Origin: Cyanobacterium stanieri LEGE 03274
Lineage (GTDB): Bacteria > Cyanobacteriota > Cyanobacteriia > Cyanobacteriales > Cyanobacteriaceae
Reading direction: 5' to 3'
Length of the DNA: 64,000 bases
Assembly (NCBI RefSeq): GCF_015207825.1
Contig: NZ_JADEWC010000010.1
Coordinates: 1-64,000 of the forward strand
Positions within the stretch are counted from its first letter, which is position 1, and every line of letters starts with the position of its first letter. Shown here piece by piece: positions 40,100-49,095 of this stretch. The notes under the pieces were generated by a model. The model saw only the letters and a list, made by a program, of their open reading frames with translations, was not told where the DNA came from and made no database searches. The position numbers and the translations under genes were made by a program.

Positions 40100-41035
40100 T
40101 TATCCATGGTGAATATACCAGTCGATGGTATTTTTCAACCCCTCGCGCAAATCCATTTTAGCCTTAAAGCCAAAAGCCTCTTTTGCTTTGGTGGTATCCA
40201 AACATCTACGGGGTTGCCCATTGGGTTTATCCGTTTGCCACTCTAATTCCCCATCAAAACCCATCAATTCACAGATTAACTCGATTAAATCTTTGATGGA
40301 AATTTCAAAATTTGTCCCCAAATTAATTGGCTCTGGAGCGTCATATAATTGGGTAGCCATGACAATACCCCTCGCCGCATCATTAGAGTATAAAAACTCA
40401 CGGGTGGGGCTACCGTCACCCCACACAGGGATGATTTTTTCTCCTTTTTGTTGGGCTTCATGGACTTTTTTTATTAAGGCTGGTATGACGTGGGAACTTT
40501 CGGGGTTAAAGTTATCCTCGGGGCCATAGAGGTTAACGGGTAATAGGTAGATGCCGTTGAAGCCGTATTGTAGCCGGTAAGATTCTAGTTGCACTAGGAG
40601 GGCTTTTTTGGCTATGCCGTAGGGGGCGTTGGTTTCTTCGGGATAACCATTCCATAAGTCTTCTTCTTTAAAAGGGACGGGGGTAAATTTAGGATAAGCG
40701 CAGATAGTACCAACGCAGGTAAATTTTTCTACCCCTGCCTGATAGGAGGCGTGGATGAGTTGTGTTCCCATCATTAGGTTATCGTAAAATAGTTCTGCTG
40801 GTTTGGCTTGGTTTAAACCGATACCCCCTACATGGGCGGCGAGGTGGATTACTATATTTTGATTTTCTACGGCTTTTTGGCAGTTTTCCCAGATGGTGAG
40901 GTTACAATCTTGGGAGCGGGGAATGGTGATGTTATCCATGGTAGCCCCCGCCTTGAGAAGTTCGGTTACAACTTGTTTACCAAGAAATCCCGAACCTCCC
41001 GTCACTAATATTTTTTTATTGGTTAATTCAATCAT
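40100..41035 (-). CDS. fcl: GDP-L-fucose synthase
   Basis: Epimerises and reduces GDP-4-keto-6-deoxymannose to GDP-L-fucose with NADPH. 311-aa short-chain dehydrogenase fold: NADP motif [13 protein letters not shown] near residue 11, and the catalytic YxxxK in [12 protein letters not shown] near 140. [22 protein letters not shown] is characteristic. It follows gmd after a 54-bp gap, together making GDP-fucose for surface polysaccharide. Confidence 0.94.
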   Translation of the reverse strand: MIELTNKKILVTGGSGFLGKQVVTELLKAGATMDNITIPRSQDCNLTIWENCQKAVENQNIVIHLAAHVGGIGLNQAKPAELFYDNLMMGTQLIHASYQAGVEKFTCVGTICAYPKFTPVPFKEEDLWNGYPEETNAPYGIAKKALLVQLESYRLQYGFNGIYLLPVNLYGPEDNFNPESSHVIPALIKKVHEAQQKGEKIIPVWGDGSPTREFLYSNDAARGIVMATQLYDAPEPINLGTNFEISIKDLIELICELMGFDGELEWQTDKPNGQPRRCLDTTKAKEAFGFKAKMDLREGLKNTIDWYIHHG

Positions 41036-41040
41036 GGAGA

Positions 41041-41078
41041 GTTAATTGATAGTTGATAATGGATAATTGATAATGGAC
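41041..41078. repeat. Low-complexity TAATTGATAATGG repeat between fcl and gmd
   Basis: Imperfect tandem AATTGATA/ATAATGGAT copies fill most of the 54-bp fcl-gmd spacer. Same class as sequences near 1255, 13675 and 26807. Confidence 0.6.
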
Positions 41079-41089
41079 ACCAATAAAAT

Positions 41090-42160
41090 TTAATTAACGT
41101 TGTGTAAAACGCCATGGCGGATGTAGGCTTGATCTTTTACGGGCTTTCCTGTTTGGGTGTTTAATCCGAAGGCTTCTAAGTCAGCGTCAACCATGAGGGC
41201 TACTAATTCGGGAAAGGTAACGGAGGGTTTCCAGCCTAGTTTTTCTTTTGATTTTGTAGGATCTCCGATTAGTAAGTCAACTTCAGCAGGGCGCAAATAA
41301 CGCTCATCAAAACGTACGTAGTCTTCCCATTTTAGGTTAACGTAATTAAAGGCTAGTTCTAAAAATTCTTTAACGGAGTGGGTTTCTCCTGTGGCGATGA
41401 CGTAATCATCTGGCTTTTCTTGTTGTAGCATTAGCCACATGGCTACGACATAGTCTTTGGCATAACCCCAGTCTCTTTTGGAGTCTAGGTTACCGAGGAA
41501 TAATTCTTTTTGTTTTCCTGCCACGATACGGGCGATCGCCCTTGTAATTTTTCGAGTGACAAAGGTTTCTCCACGGCGGGGGCTTTCATGGTTAAAAAGA
41601 ATACCATTACAGGCAAACATATTATAAGATTCCCGATGGTTAACGGTTTGCCAGTGGGCGTAAACTTTGGCACAGGCGTAGGGGCTACGGGGATAAAAGG
41701 GGGTGGTTTCTTTTTGAGGAACTTCTACCACTTTACCAAACATTTCTGATGAACCTGCTTGATAATATTTGACTTGGGTATCATGGTAATTTTGATAGTC
41801 TCGAATGGCTTCTAAAAGTCGTAAAGTACCCATGGCAACGGTATCAACGGTAAATTCGGGGGCATCAAAACTAACTCTTACATGGGATTGTGCCCCAAGG
41901 TTATAAACTTCGTCGGGTTGTACTTCTTCTAAAATTCGTCGGAGGGTAGTGCCGTCGGTTAAGTCGCCGTAATGTAAAAATAATTGAGCGTCTGGCTGAT
42001 GGGGGTCTTGATAAATATGGTCAATTCTGTCAGTATTAAATGTGGATGTACGGCGAATGATACCATGTACCTCATAGCCTTTACTTAAAAGCAGTTCGGC
42101 TAGATATGAGCCGTCTTGTCCTGTAATTCCGGTAATTAATGCTTTGGTGCGGTTTTCCAT
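41090..42160 (-). CDS. gmd: GDP-mannose 4,6-dehydratase
   Basis: Converts GDP-mannose to GDP-4-keto-6-deoxymannose, the step before fcl. About 356 aa. The NAD(P) motif [19 protein letters not shown] lies near the start; catalytic Ser-Tyr-Lys fits [14 protein letters not shown] near 170; [22 protein letters not shown] and [23 protein letters not shown] are family segments. I chose the ATG at 42160, since the 16 residues preceding it from an ATG at 42208 look non-conserved; neither has a clear ribosome binding site. Confidence 0.94.
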   Translation of the reverse strand: MENRTKALITGITGQDGSYLAELLLSKGYEVHGIIRRTSTFNTDRIDHIYQDPHQPDAQLFLHYGDLTDGTTLRRILEEVQPDEVYNLGAQSHVRVSFDAPEFTVDTVAMGTLRLLEAIRDYQNYHDTQVKYYQAGSSEMFGKVVEVPQKETTPFYPRSPYACAKVYAHWQTVNHRESYNMFACNGILFNHESPRRGETFVTRKITRAIARIVAGKQKELFLGNLDSKRDWGYAKDYVVAMWLMLQQEKPDDYVIATGETHSVKEFLELAFNYVNLKWEDYVRFDERYLRPAEVDLLIGDPTKSKEKLGWKPSVTFPELVALMVDADLEAFGLNTQTGKPVKDQAYIRHGVLHNVN

Positions 42161-42436
42161 TTTATTGTTAGTAATAGTTAATCTGCAATTGGATGGATTG
42201 TGAACCATGGATAATTAAATTTATTTCCCATTGATATGGTGTAATCTGTTTATCTTTTGTTCACTTTCTATGTAAGGTTATTGTTAAAGCATCATCATTG
42301 TATGACGATTTATGGGAAAGTGTGATTTTTTTGTAATTTTAGACCAAATCCTGTTGGTAAAATTGACCATAACCTACTTTTTAATAAATTACACGGCGAA
42401 AGAATCACTTTCTCTCCATGGGGAAGTTTTTATTTT

Positions 42437-43633
42437 TCATTCTTTGGGTAGTTTATATTGGGATACAATTTTTTTGGCATAGTTAGGCACATGGGCATCT
42501 AATTTTTCGGGATAATTACGTTTGACGTAAAGATAATTACGGGTGAAGTGGGAATCGATGGAAAATCTCGCATATTCTAACCCTTGAGGCCCTACTTTCT
42601 CTATCACTACCCCCATTAATTTAGCTGCCCACATAGGTAGTGTAACCCCTTTATCGTAGGCTGGGATGCTATTTTGGACGGCTTGGGTGCGATCGCCCTT
42701 AGACATTACAGATTGGGTTTTAAGTTGATCTTGCACTAAATCTAACATCTCTTTCCCTGTATCGTTTCTCACGACAATCCATTGCCAACCAAAAGGCGAA
42801 CCCATATAACCCACTACCAAATCAGCGAGGGAGTTGACATAGTCAAAACAAGTCATACAAGAAGGGGCAAACACATCCTTTAACTTATTAGTTTTTAAAC
42901 CAAAGAAAGGTACTTTTTCCACTCTGCCATCTTCATGCTTAAAATGTACTCGAAAATCTTGCATAAACTCATAAGCCACCACGGTATCAGGAGAATCGCT
43001 GGTGGTGTCCAAAAATTTCTGTAACCCCTCACGGGTAACGTTATCAACACAGGGAGTACCTAAGATGTAGAGTTTTTCTAAGCCCAATTTATCTTCTACT
43101 TCTCGCAGGGCCTGAATTTGACAACCTACCCCTATCACGAGTAACCGTTTCATGCCCGATTGTTCGATTTGCTCTAATACCGAGAGGTTAGGAGAAAGAG
43201 TAGGTTTATTTACCCTTGCCCCCAAGATTTCCTCTGTAGTAGTGGCAATGATGGGCTTAGGTTGAAAACGATCTGTTTCGCTGTTTTGTACACATACAAC
43301 CCCTTCTACTAGCCCCTGCGTTAACATTTCACAGGCGATCGCACTTACAATCCCTGTCCATTGCGCCCCCTCGATGGGTTCTTTTTTCTGGGCAGTAATC
43401 ATCTCCTGATGTACCCCAAAATAGAGATCATTTTCATTATCTAAATCGCGCGATCGCCCATGGGCTTGGTTTTCGAGTTCTGCAATTTGTTGATGAATAA
43501 AAGCACAGGCTTCCTTCACATAGTGAATATAGTAGGTATCACATAACCCGCACTCACTACACAACTCCTTAGCGGGGCGACGACTACCAGGCTTGAGGGC
43601 TTTAGCTTTCTTATGGCTCGTAGTTACAGACAT
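42437..43633 (-). CDS. bciB: Divinyl chlorophyllide a 8-vinyl-reductase, ferredoxin-type (BciB)
   Basis: 398 aa of the F420 hydrogenase beta-subunit/HCAR family. Cysteine-rich N-terminal segment LCSECGLCDTYYIHYVKEAC binds an iron-sulfur cluster; GVGCQIQALREVEDKLG and LGTPCVDNVTREGLQKFL supply further Cys, and FAPSCMTCFDYVNSLADLVVGYMG the second cluster. The cyanobacterial homologue (Slr1923 in Synechocystis) reduces the 8-vinyl group in chlorophyll synthesis; function is transferred from that. Its neighbours are glgA upstream and gmd downstream, unrelated in pathway. Confidence 0.88.
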   Translation of the reverse strand: MSVTTSHKKAKALKPGSRRPAKELCSECGLCDTYYIHYVKEACAFIHQQIAELENQAHGRSRDLDNENDLYFGVHQEMITAQKKEPIEGAQWTGIVSAIACEMLTQGLVEGVVCVQNSETDRFQPKPIIATTTEEILGARVNKPTLSPNLSVLEQIEQSGMKRLLVIGVGCQIQALREVEDKLGLEKLYILGTPCVDNVTREGLQKFLDTTSDSPDTVVAYEFMQDFRVHFKHEDGRVEKVPFFGLKTNKLKDVFAPSCMTCFDYVNSLADLVVGYMGSPFGWQWIVVRNDTGKEMLDLVQDQLKTQSVMSKGDRTQAVQNSIPAYDKGVTLPMWAAKLMGVVIEKVGPQGLEYARFSIDSHFTRNYLYVKRNYPEKLDAHVPNYAKKIVSQYKLPKE

Positions 43634-43714
43634 TTAATTTTTTAAATTGATTTATCTTATGGCTTTTTCTTTTATTTTAACCAACCAAGGGTAATGAGCC
43701 ATTAATCAATAATT

Positions 43715-45190
43715 TTACTTATGACGTAGATAATCATAGAGTCTGACATATTGCCTTCCTGGATTATTCCAAGAATAATCATATTCCATGCCCTGTTTTT
43801 GTAGTGATTCAAATTCCTTAGGATAATAATGCCATAAAGAAATCGCCCTTTCTAACCCCGACTCGAGGGCGTGGTTATCATTTTGATAAAACACATAACC
43901 GTTACGCTTTTCGGGGCTATGGTATTGATCATAATCCTTATCAAAAACCGTATCCATTAAACCGCCAACCCCACGCACCACAGGCACTGTACCATATTTT
44001 AGACCAATCATTTGGGTAAGTCCACAGGGTTCATACACACTAGGTACAACAATAATATCAGCTCCGGCATAGATGAGATGAGCTAATTCTTCATTAAAAC
44101 CTAACTCTAAATGACAGTCAGGGTTATCGTTGAGAAAACCTTTTTCATGGACAAACCAATTATTAATACGGGGTTCGGTGGCTGAACCTAGGAGGACAAA
44201 TTGGGCATTATGGTGAATAGAATAGTAAATGGCATGGTGAACTAAATCAACTCCCTTTTGACCATCTAAACGACCTACAAAGGCCACTATGGGTTTATGT
44301 TCATCCCTTAATAATAGTCTTTCCCTGAGAGCTTTTCTATTTTTTGCCTTTCCTTCAAATACATCGATGGTATATTTATGGGGGATGAGGGTATCTATTT
44401 CAGGATTCCAAATATTGTAATCAATGCCGTTGAGGATGCCATCAAATTTATAGTGATGTAGTCTGAGAGTATGTCCTAAACCATAACTCACATCGCTATA
44501 TCTAGCTTCCCAAGCATGGTGAGGGGAAACCGTGTTAATGTGATTTGAATAGACTATACCCCCTTTCATGAGGTTAAGGGCAAAGGGGTTAAAGTTGTCT
44601 CTAAGGCGATCGTAACTATAATAATATTCTTCGTTGTTCAACCCCGTAGCTTTAAGAATTTCACCTCCTGCAATCCCTTGATGTTTAAAGTTGTGGACGG
44701 TAAAACATACCCTTTGATTAGCCATACCATGCCATTTATAAATTTCATAGAGCATTACTGGCACTAACCCTGTTTGCCAATCATGACAGTGAATAATATC
44801 AGGACGTTTATTACTGATATATAAAAACTCTAAGGCTGCTTTACTAAAAAAGGCGAAGCGCATAGCATCATCATCACAGCCATAATAACAACCTCGGTCA
44901 AAAAATTGATCTTGGGAATGGGGTTTAATGAAAAAGCAAAGGCGCCCATGAACCCAACCACAATACACGGAACAATGAACCGTCCCATCATACCAAGGGA
45001 CGTACAAATCTTTATAGGCATCGTGAAGCCCCCAGATATGGTCATAGCGCATACAATCATACATGGGGAGGATAATTTCTACGGTATGACCTCTATTTTC
45101 TACTTCTCGGCTTAAACCATAGATAACGTCTCCTAGCCCTCCTGCTTTAATTACAGGCGCGCACTCTGAAGCAATATGAACAATATACAT
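43715..45190 (-). CDS. glgA: Glycogen synthase (GlgA2-type)
   Basis: Elongates alpha-1,4-glucan from ADP-glucose. 491 aa, GT5 family. The ADP-glucose motif KAGGLGDV is at residues 15-22; HDWQTGLVPVML and TVHNFKHQGIAGG follow; GRLDGQKGVDL opens the C-terminal domain and PSVYEPCGLTQMIGLKYGTVPVVRGVGGLMDTV holds the conserved Glu. The variant N-terminus MYIVHIASECAPVIKAGG and the length match the second cyanobacterial isoform rather than GlgA1. It is divergent from glnB. Confidence 0.94.
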   Translation of the reverse strand: MYIVHIASECAPVIKAGGLGDVIYGLSREVENRGHTVEIILPMYDCMRYDHIWGLHDAYKDLYVPWYDGTVHCSVYCGWVHGRLCFFIKPHSQDQFFDRGCYYGCDDDAMRFAFFSKAALEFLYISNKRPDIIHCHDWQTGLVPVMLYEIYKWHGMANQRVCFTVHNFKHQGIAGGEILKATGLNNEEYYYSYDRLRDNFNPFALNLMKGGIVYSNHINTVSPHHAWEARYSDVSYGLGHTLRLHHYKFDGILNGIDYNIWNPEIDTLIPHKYTIDVFEGKAKNRKALRERLLLRDEHKPIVAFVGRLDGQKGVDLVHHAIYYSIHHNAQFVLLGSATEPRINNWFVHEKGFLNDNPDCHLELGFNEELAHLIYAGADIIVVPSVYEPCGLTQMIGLKYGTVPVVRGVGGLMDTVFDKDYDQYHSPEKRNGYVFYQNDNHALESGLERAISLWHYYPKEFESLQKQGMEYDYSWNNPGRQYVRLYDYLRHK

Positions 45191-45378
45191 AGAGAGCTTT
45201 TCCCCTTAGTTTTTATGATTTTCCGTTTAAATTTATTAAGTTATATCAAATCTTTGAGGTTTTGTAAATCTGGTTTGGAATTGGAGAAATGTAGTGTATT
45301 AGACAAAAAAGCTAGGGGCAAGAGTGTTAGAAAATAACAGGAAAATTGTATAAGCTATAGATTAAGCTATATAAGTAA

Positions 45379-45741
<363 letters not shown>

Positions 45742-45760
45742 GTTTATTGTTCTGGTTTTG

Positions 45761-45788
45761 AGGGTGGGCAACGCCCACCTTATCTTTT
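45761..45788 (+). terminator. Terminator of glnB
   Basis: GGTGGGC at 45763-45769 and GCCCACC at 45773-45779 form a hairpin followed by TTATCTTTTTTT. It begins about 20 bases after the stop. Confidence 0.8.
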
Positions 45789-45789
45789 T

Positions 45790-46287
45790 TTAGTTTGGTT
45801 GAATTTGAGTAAGGATTTCATCTAGTCTTGGGGGGTTACTAATGTATAGGTAACCGAGGAGGGTTTCAAATCCTGTGGCTTGTTGATAGACTCCGGGGGC
45901 TAGTTTACGGGGAGATTTTTTGACGGAGTTTCTTCCTCTTTTTACCCATGTTTTTTCTTCTTCGTTGAGGATAGGATAAAGTTTTTGTAGATGTTTTGCT
46001 TGGGTTTCTGCCCTAACTTGTTGGACTACTTTATGATGATGGTCGGCAATTTTTAGGCAGGGTATTAGGTAATGAGTCCTGATGTGGAGTTCATAAATGG
46101 CGTCGCCGATGTAGGCTAAGGAAATTGGAGAAATTTGTTTGAGGGATGATTGAGGTATTTTTGCAAGAGATTGATTTTCTCTCACATTTATTACCTCATT
46201 TTGGTTATTTTCTCTCAAGTTGGACTTAGGTGGCGATCCCGAAGGGACCTGCTTTGCAGGGCGCAACTCAATTTCATTCTGGGTCAC
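45790..46287 (-). CDS. mrnC: Mini-ribonuclease III
   Basis: 165 aa. The core LAYIGDAIYELHIRTHYL carries the RNase III-like acidic motif, and FETLLGYLYISN the second. It lacks a dsRNA-binding domain, as in Mini-III, which matures 23S rRNA ends; the target here is inferred. The first about 45 residues precede the normal start of the domain and include RPAKQVPSGSPPKS, encoded by a short palindromic repeat (46231-46266). It converges on glnB; its upstream neighbour is the STAS gene 17 bp away. Confidence 0.88.
   Translation of the reverse strand: MTQNEIELRPAKQVPSGSPPKSNLRENNQNEVINVRENQSLAKIPQSSLKQISPISLAYIGDAIYELHIRTHYLIPCLKIADHHHKVVQQVRAETQAKHLQKLYPILNEEEKTWVKRGRNSVKKSPRKLAPGVYQQATGFETLLGYLYISNPPRLDEILTQIQPN
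46231..46266. repeat. Short dispersed repeat inside mrnC
   Basis: Two small hairpins in series, TCCC-GAA-GGGA (46237-46247) and CCTGC-TTT-GCAGG (46248-46260), followed by GCGCAAC. The GATCCCGAAGGGA form is a known type of cyanobacterial short dispersed repeat. In frame it encodes part of the N-terminal extension of mrnC. Confidence 0.65.
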
Positions 46288-46304
46288 AATAACTTGTTAT
46301 TTGA

Positions 46305-46667
46305 TTATGATATGTCAGCTAAGGCTTCATCGAGAGAGTTTCTAAGATTTAGAAATTTTTCTAGTCTTACCATCTTGACGGTTTGGGTAACCCTTGGATT
46401 GGTAACGATTTGTAGTTTTCCTTTTATCGGTTCGATCGCTTTTACGATACGCACTAACGCCCCTAAACCAGAACTATCGATAAAGTCGATTTGAGATAAA
46501 TCGAGGATAATTTGATTTGCTCCTTCTTTTACATAACTCAGAATTACTTTCTGGAATGTAGGTTCGGAAAAGGCGTCTAGCTGACCTAATAAATGGAAGA
46601 TTTGGCAATTTTTTCTGACTTCACGAGTACCTCTAAGGCTCACTGTCAAGTTTAGTTGTTCGGAAAT
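46305..46667 (-). CDS. STAS domain protein (anti-sigma factor antagonist), probable ATT start
   Basis: 120 aa from the proposed start. The STAS motif DLSQIDFIDSSGLGALVRIV holds the phospho-acceptor Ser. The segment REVRKNCQIFHLLGQLDAFSEPTF is characteristic of a cyanobacterial group. The only standard start is a TTG at 46649 with no ribosome binding site near. Six codons upstream, ATT at 46667 is preceded by AAGGAGGT at 5-base spacing, which I take as the true start. It would regulate an anti-sigma kinase in the cytosol; partner genes are not adjacent. Confidence 0.8.
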   Translation of the reverse strand: MSEQLNLTVSLRGTREVRKNCQIFHLLGQLDAFSEPTFQKVILSYVKEGANQIILDLSQIDFIDSSGLGALVRIVKAIEPIKGKLQIVTNPRVTQTVKMVRLEKFLNLRNSLDEALADIS

Positions 46668-46835
46668 AGCTACCTCCTTACTTTTTATGTAGCTTAAGAG
46701 ATTGATAGTTAATCATTATATAACTAAATATCTAGTTAATCACATTTTTACTCTATTCCTTTTTGGTTTGATGTTATTTTATTTTTGCTTGGATAGTCAA
46801 GTTAAAATGGGTGGGTTGATTATTTTTTTTTATTG

Positions 46836-47150
46836 ATGGTGATGGTGGTTAAGATTCGCTCTAATTTGTTTTTTTTGTCTGGATTGGTGGTTTTATGTTC
46901 TGGTTTTCCATGGCATGGGGCAAGGGCTTTTCCTCCCCCTGAGGAGATTCCTGAGGAAATACTACGTACAGAAATTATAGTTGAGGGGCGATCGCCTTTA
47001 GACAATAAACCTTTATCTGCCCAAGATTATGCCCAGTTACAACAGTCTTTACGGGAGTCTAAGTTTTCTCCTACCCTTGATGAGGATGTACGACACACTA
47101 TTTTTTTATTACAATTGTTGAAAATGTTTAGGACGGTTAACCCTCTCTAA
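46836..47150 (+). CDS. Small exported protein, conserved, function unknown
   Basis: About 104 aa. A signal peptide (LFFLSGLVVLCSGFPWHGARA) is followed by a Pro/Glu-rich stretch PPPEEIPEEILRTEIIVEGRSPLDNKPLSAQDYAQLQQSL. The EEILRTEII and RSPLDNKPLSAQDYAQLQ segments look conserved in cyanobacteria. No catalytic motif. The start could be this ATG, the TTG one codon before, or the ATG two codons on. Confidence 0.72.
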   Translation: MVMVVKIRSNLFFLSGLVVLCSGFPWHGARAFPPPEEIPEEILRTEIIVEGRSPLDNKPLSAQDYAQLQQSLRESKFSPTLDEDVRHTIFLLQLLKMFRTVNPL

Positions 47151-47455
47151 TATTTTTTGATGATATTATCTCTACTTTTGCGAATTATTTAAAAGAATTT
47201 ATGGTTATTTTTAATATCACTACATTTTATTTTTTATAGAAAAAGTCCATACTATATATATCCAACAATATTTTTTCTATTATTCGATACGACATAAAAA
47301 TTTATTATTTCTAATTTTAATTAATAATATATTAGAAATTAATTTAAGTAAATATTCTTTTTTTACACAAAATACTCTGACTTAATATTATTCTAATTTG
47401 AATAGAACAAATAACAGAATAACTATACAATTAATTATTATTAACATATTATATT
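47151..47455. other. AT-rich intergenic spacer
   Basis: A 305-bp spacer, extremely AT-rich, between two genes on the same strand. I see no gene, repeat or RNA; it must hold the promoter of the coiled-coil protein gene. Confidence 0.5.
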
Positions 47456-48796
47456 ATGGATAATCTCTCAGATAAAAACATAACTTTTGAATCAGATAAT
47501 GACAATCAAAAATATAAATCCAAAAACTTTTCCGTAGGTATTATTTCTTTAATCATTGGAATACTTTTCACCATTAGTGGAGCATTAGCATATTATTTTA
47601 CTCGTCCCTGTGTGCTAGGAGAATGTACCTTAATTCCTCAATCTCAAGAAAATGTTGAGGATTATTTATCGATCATTAATCCAGAAATGGACAGTACGGA
47701 TTTAACAGAACTACAATTAAATTTAATCGCTATCAATTTACAATTAAATAATATTCCTTCTTGGTCAGATTATCATGAACAAGCACAAAATTTAATTACC
47801 GAAAATCAAATTACCATTGATGATTTAGATAAAATATTAGAGGCTTTAACATTGGTAGAAAATGCTCAAAGTATGAGTAATCAACTACCTTTATCAACGG
47901 ATGAATGGCAAAGAATAGAAAGTTTTTGGTTAGAGGCGATCGCCCTTATACAATCCGTAGAAAATCAATTTTTACAACCATGGATTGATAATAAAATAGC
48001 TGAATATAATAATATATTAAGTAGCCTAGAAAATAGCATTGAACAAGAAAAAAAAGCCAATCAACTATTATCAGAAGCCCAACAATTAGCCCAAGAAAAC
48101 GATCAATTAAAGAATGAAACTTCATCGTTAACACAACTAAAAAATATCGAAAATAATTGGTTAGAGGCAATAGATAAAATCAGGGAAATTCCCCCCCTCA
48201 CCAGTGCGCAAACAGATAAAGAAAATCTCTTAGAAAAATATAATCAAAATTTAAGTCAAATAAGAGCAACCATTAGACAAGAAGAAATCGCCGAAAATCT
48301 TTACGGGCAAATACAAAACAAAATTATTCAAGCAGAAAACGCCGAAAAAAATAATCAATGGACAAATGCCGTCAACCATTGGCAAGAAGTCAATAACCTA
48401 ATCACTCAATTTCCCGATGGCACATTTAAACAACAACCCCTCGAAAGGATAAGACAAACCGTTAATCAAAAATTACCCCAAGCCCAAGAAGAATTAAAAC
48501 AAGCCATTAATCGACAAAATGCCAGGGAAGAATTAGCCAGAATATGTCAGGGTAGTTCTAAAATCTGTGATTATCAGGTGGAAAATAATTTAATTAAAGT
48601 TACCTTAACCACCGATTATTTGATGAATATTGCTCGAATTACCCAACAATCAGCCAATACTAATAATAGTGAAACAGAAATTTTAATTAATCATATTAAT
48701 CAGGTAGAGCAAAATTACCGCTATTTAAGTTTTAAATATAAAATGCCCCTAGAAGTTTATAATCCACAACAAAAATTAATCGTTAAATATAACTAA
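47456..48796 (+). CDS. Membrane-anchored coiled-coil protein, function unknown
   Basis: 446 aa. A polar N-terminus is followed by one membrane helix (SVGIISLIIGILFTISGALAYYF, about residues 26-48). Short Cys-containing segment CVLGEC follows. From about 60 to 350 the sequence is helical and rich in Glu, Asn and Gln (for example ENSIEQEKKANQLLSEAQQL), with long coiled-coil character. The C-terminal about 90 residues include QGSSKICDYQVENNLIKVTLTTDYLM. I do not recognise a family. It is preceded by a gene-poor AT-rich spacer. Confidence 0.65.
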   Translation: MDNLSDKNITFESDNDNQKYKSKNFSVGIISLIIGILFTISGALAYYFTRPCVLGECTLIPQSQENVEDYLSIINPEMDSTDLTELQLNLIAINLQLNNIPSWSDYHEQAQNLITENQITIDDLDKILEALTLVENAQSMSNQLPLSTDEWQRIESFWLEAIALIQSVENQFLQPWIDNKIAEYNNILSSLENSIEQEKKANQLLSEAQQLAQENDQLKNETSSLTQLKNIENNWLEAIDKIREIPPLTSAQTDKENLLEKYNQNLSQIRATIRQEEIAENLYGQIQNKIIQAENAEKNNQWTNAVNHWQEVNNLITQFPDGTFKQQPLERIRQTVNQKLPQAQEELKQAINRQNAREELARICQGSSKICDYQVENNLIKVTLTTDYLMNIARITQQSANTNNSETEILINHINQVEQNYRYLSFKYKMPLEVYNPQQKLIVKYN

Positions 48797-49035
48797 ATAA
48801 AAAAACAATCATCCATAAATACTTACGTAATTAATTAATCTCATTCCTTAGTAAACTGACTTTTAATCAATGATTATTAAAAAAAATAATTATCTAATGC
48901 TCTAATCATACTTATCTTTTTTATATTTATAGATTCAAAAAAATAAGGTCATCCCAGAAAAATGATCTTGAAAAATAACAAGAAGATTAAATTAAACTAA
49001 AAAAGAAAATTAATCATATATTTTGTAATCAATGA

Positions 49036-49044
49036 TGCTATAAT
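49036..49044 (+). promoter_or_regulatory. Extended -10 promoter of amt
   Basis: TGCTATAAT (TGn then TATAAT at 49039-49044) lies 51 bases before the amt ATG. No canonical -35 box is at 17 bp, consistent with an extended -10 promoter or one needing an activator. No exact NtcA site (GTA-N8-TAC) was seen upstream. Confidence 0.5.
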
Positions 49045-49095
49045 GAATCGCTTCCAAGCATAAAATATCTAGGTTATTTGAGATATTAAAATAGA

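Noticed and set aside
45331..45345. GTTAGAAAATAAC near glnB as an NtcA site
   Set aside because: Its arms are GTTA and TAAC with a 5-base spacer, which does not match the GTA-N8-TAC consensus.
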